Assembly (NCBI GenBank): GCA_964557545.1 | Contig: CAZLAK010000035.1 | Span: 1 to 16,322, forward strand | Origin: CAZLAK01 sp964557545 | GTDB lineage: Bacteria; Bacillota; Desulfotomaculia; Desulfotomaculales; Pelotomaculaceae | Direction: 5' to 3' | DNA length: 16,322 bases | Shown here: in pieces, positions 14,490-16,322 of the stretch | How positions within the stretch are numbered: the stretch's first letter is position 1 | Layout: each line of letters starts with the position of its first letter | Made by a program: the position numbers and the translations under genes | The notes under the pieces: model-generated | The model's database searches: none | The model's input: only the letters and a program-made list of their open reading frames with translations | What the model was told of the DNA's origin: nothing

Positions 14490-14561
14490 CAATCAGGCCT
14501 TTGTGATCACGTTAAAGACGCCTTTGCCGCTTCAATCCGGGAAGTCTTGCAACGCGCTTGA
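14490..14561 (+). pseudogene. Possible displaced C-terminal tail of the glycosyltransferase
   Basis: In the frame ending at the TGA at 14559-14561 the sequence reads as a plausible GT4 tail (CDHVKDAFAASIREVLQRA), with helix-like composition of the kind that ends many glycosyltransferases. No start or ribosome site precedes it, and a TAA closes the frame at 14469-14471. If real, about 80-100 codons between the element and this tail were lost, which would also explain the missing target duplication. Short, so tentative. Confidence 0.4.
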
Positions 14562-14596
14562 ACCGGGTCCATTTAAAACAATTGAAGGGAATATTG

Positions 14597-16012
14597 TTAC
14601 GATGGGTCCAAGCAGAAGCGGTTTTTCCCTTGTCTCTTCGCCTGATAACAGGCCTGATCCGCCCTTGCAAGCAGCGAGTCAACGGAATCATTTCTTTCAG
14701 CCGAGACTACGCCAAGGCTCACCGTGACCCGGCGGTGCGTGAAAGAGTAAATCTCTATAGATTTCCGTATTCTTTCTGCCACTGTTACAGCACCTTCTCT
14801 TTTTGTCCCCGGAAGAATAATTACAAACTCCTCGCCTCCGTAGCGGCTCACAATATCCACAGTCCTTAGGGATTTTTTTATTATCTCTGCCGTCTTCTGC
14901 AACACTATGTCACCGGCTATGTGGCCAAAGGTATCATTGTAAGTCTTAAAGTCATCGATATCCAGAAAAATAACCGACAAAGGGATACCGTACCTGACTG
15001 TCCTCTCAAGCTCAGTAACCAGTATGTTCCGCAGGGAACGCTTATTAAAGAAACCGGTCAAGAAGTCGGTTTCAGCTTCTCTTTCCAGGCGGAGTATAAG
15101 CTTCGCGTTAGCCAGGGCTATCGCGGCGAAGTTCGCATATATCTGCAGGTTTTTGCTACCGCTATCACCTGGAAAAACAGGGACCACTATACCTAACAGC
15201 CCGACGGCACCCAGAGTAGTCCAGAGGGGATAAACCATGATTTCATTCCCTGGAGCAACCTCTAAACCGGTGAGACCCGGTAGAGTTCTTAATTCCTCAA
15301 TACTCAGAGATGAGGGCTCAACTTTTGAAAAAACCTGCTCGATCAACGGCTGGACCATCGGCCATTCCTTTCCAATCAACAGGTGGCCGTATTCACCCTT
15401 AGCCTGTGCTATCCTGATTTTATCACCCTCGCGAAGGCCGACAAAACCTAGCTCGGCCTTGTAAATTATGATCAGCGAATTCGTTATGAGGTCCAGAACC
15501 TTGTCCAGTTCGACGATCGAAGTCATCAGACGGCTGATTTCGTAAATGCTGTTCAGTTCAAGTCTCCGCAATCCTAATAGATTTTTTTCCAGGATAGCCT
15601 TAAGGACCTCATTAATCGTCTGGTAAATACTGTGCGCTTTGGTAACAAAAACATTTTCTTCCTCACTTCCTACCTGGTTTTTGATCCTGACAGGAGTAAT
15701 GACAAGGAACCCTATCCTTTGGGCGTAGGTACCCAGCCGGTATACATAAACTCTAATCCCGTAAGGACAGGTAAGCACATCTTTATCTTCCAATGAACTG
15801 AAGGCAGACTTGTAAAAACGAAGGCACTTTTCGTTGCAAATCTTCCCTCCTTTGTTTAACTCCTGGCATAATTCGACGGGATGGCTGAATCGGGAAAAAG
15901 AGCCACCTCTTACATCAAAGATATAAATGTTTACATCCATGACCTTAGCCAGCGTATCCTGAAAATCCTGCCAGTATTTTACTGAAATGCTAAGGAGAAG
16001 GTTTGTTGGCAT
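14597..16012 (-). CDS. Diguanylate cyclase with PocR and GAF sensor domains (PocR-GAF-GGDEF)
   Basis: Cytoplasmic 471-residue enzyme that makes the second messenger c-di-GMP from two GTP. Domains: a PocR-type sensory domain at about 8-110 with cysteines 49, 59, 63 and 82 (LCQ, KICNEKC, LTCPYG), a GAF domain at about 165-305, and a GGDEF domain at about 312-470. The catalytic motif is GGEEF (392-396), preceded by FLDIDDFK (349-356). The inhibitory-site motif RTVD (383-386) lies exactly five residues before GGEEF, so product feedback is expected. There are no membrane segments. The four cysteines may bind a metal or sense redox. The ATG has a GAGGTG site about 8 nt upstream, and the gene starts 11 nt after the KaiC-like stop, so the two form an operon. 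A weak AT-rich hairpin follows its stop. Confidence 0.93.
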   Translation of the reverse strand: MPTNLLLSISVKYWQDFQDTLAKVMDVNIYIFDVRGGSFSRFSHPVELCQELNKGGKICNEKCLRFYKSAFSSLEDKDVLTCPYGIRVYVYRLGTYAQRIGFLVITPVRIKNQVGSEEENVFVTKAHSIYQTINEVLKAILEKNLLGLRRLELNSIYEISRLMTSIVELDKVLDLITNSLIIIYKAELGFVGLREGDKIRIAQAKGEYGHLLIGKEWPMVQPLIEQVFSKVEPSSLSIEELRTLPGLTGLEVAPGNEIMVYPLWTTLGAVGLLGIVVPVFPGDSGSKNLQIYANFAAIALANAKLILRLEREAETDFLTGFFNKRSLRNILVTELERTVRYGIPLSVIFLDIDDFKTYNDTFGHIAGDIVLQKTAEIIKKSLRTVDIVSRYGGEEFVIILPGTKREGAVTVAERIRKSIEIYSFTHRRVTVSLGVVSAERNDSVDSLLARADQACYQAKRQGKNRFCLDPS

Positions 16013-16023
16013 CTAATAGCACC

Positions 16024-16320
16024 TCATCTCAGCATATCTGCTCTATCTAATTTGCCAAGAATATTTATCCCATTCGGAGTAATCTCATACTCCCTAAGGT
16101 CCTTGTTGTGGTTGGTTCCACGGGCTTTAAGGATTCCAAGAACTTTTTTAACGCTTGAATTATCTTCCACGTACCGCAGAATGATTATATTATCGGCCAT
16201 TAAGGATATTTGGGCTTTAGTTACTACTATCGGTGAAAAGAGGTCTTCATTTAGTACCGTGAATATGGTAGTGATATGCCGCCTTTTGAGCTGCTGTCCT
16301 ATTGCCCAGAGATAATCTTT
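16024..16320 (-). CDS. KaiC-family RecA-like ATPase (C-terminal part only; runs off the right edge)
   Basis: The last 98 residues of a KaiC/RadA-like ATPase. Visible family features are the strand before the last repeat ITTIFTVLNED, the segment ISLMADNIIILRYVE, and the closing block VKKVLGILKARGTNHNKDLREYEITPNGINIL, which match the conserved end of KaiC domains. Bacterial homologues may have one or two such domains, and the visible part does not tell which. The Walker motifs and any autophosphorylation site lie outside the window. It is followed 11 nt later by the diguanylate cyclase gene, suggesting a shared signalling task. True circadian function is not implied: KaiC-like proteins occur widely in non-cyanobacteria. 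Confidence 0.85.
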   Translation of the reverse strand, partial: KDYLWAIGQQLKRRHITTIFTVLNEDLFSPIVVTKAQISLMADNIIILRYVEDNSSVKKVLGILKARGTNHNKDLREYEITPNGINILGKLDRADMLR

Positions 16321-16322
16321 AT

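Noticed and set aside
14562..14599. Terminator after the diguanylate cyclase
   Set aside because: The AACAAT/ATTGTT stem is only 6 bp, AT-rich and lacks a clean T run, so it is too weak to list as a feature.

Overview
The window looks like chromosome of an anaerobic, probably thermophilic, member of the Clostridia (Firmicutes), of the Moorella / Desulfotomaculum / Carboxydothermus kind. The reasons are strong GGAGG-type ribosome sites, heavy use of TTG starts (about half of the genes), a tungsten-type aldehyde:ferredoxin oxidoreductase, a 2-hydroxyacyl-CoA dehydratase-type iron-sulfur pair, and an AMIN/Amidase_3 wall hydrolase with SH3 repeats. The genus is inferred from gene content only.

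Left block (1-4464, minus strand): a compact operon read in the order murI, HgdB-like protein, HgdC/BadF-like activator, rph, rdgB and a YfcE-type phosphodiesterase that runs off the left edge. Gaps range from a 4-nt overlap to 23 nt. It mixes cell-wall precursor supply, RNA 3'-end processing and nucleotide-pool cleaning with an unexplained ATP-driven low-potential iron-sulfur couple. A stem-loop terminator (about 4634-4668) separates it from the next gene.

Middle block (4682-9942, minus strand): a secreted N-acetylmuramoyl-L-alanine amidase whose first two SH3 domains are encoded by a perfect 178-bp duplication; a conserved protein of the family usually labelled quinate 5-dehydrogenase, function unproven; and a translationally coupled pair of a four-cluster ferredoxin and an aldehyde ferredoxin oxidoreductase, ending in its own terminator. 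The ferredoxin is the probable electron carrier of the oxidoreductase.

Plus-strand block (10064-11669): a two-gene ABC-2 type exporter (ATPase and permease, 44-nt overlap), divergent from the ferredoxin/oxidoreductase operon.

Damaged island (about 11700-14561): on the minus strand, a glycoside hydrolase pseudogene with at least five frameshifts and a nonsense codon. Head to head with it on the plus strand lies a GT4-type glycosyltransferase cut off before its nucleotide-sugar site by a 222-bp element with perfect 20-bp inverted ends of ISL3-family type. A short stretch beyond the element may be the transferase's displaced tail. This is probably a decaying surface-polysaccharide locus.

Right block (14597-16322, minus strand): the end of a KaiC-family ATPase gene, followed 11 nt later by a PocR-GAF-GGDEF diguanylate cyclase with an intact active site and inhibitory site. 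This looks like a signalling operon.

No tRNA, rRNA, CRISPR array or complete transposase gene was seen. No new defence or mobile system is evident. The most unusual points are the KaiC/GGDEF operon, the orphan HgdB/HgdC pair in a housekeeping operon, and the MITE-like element with mismatched flanks.
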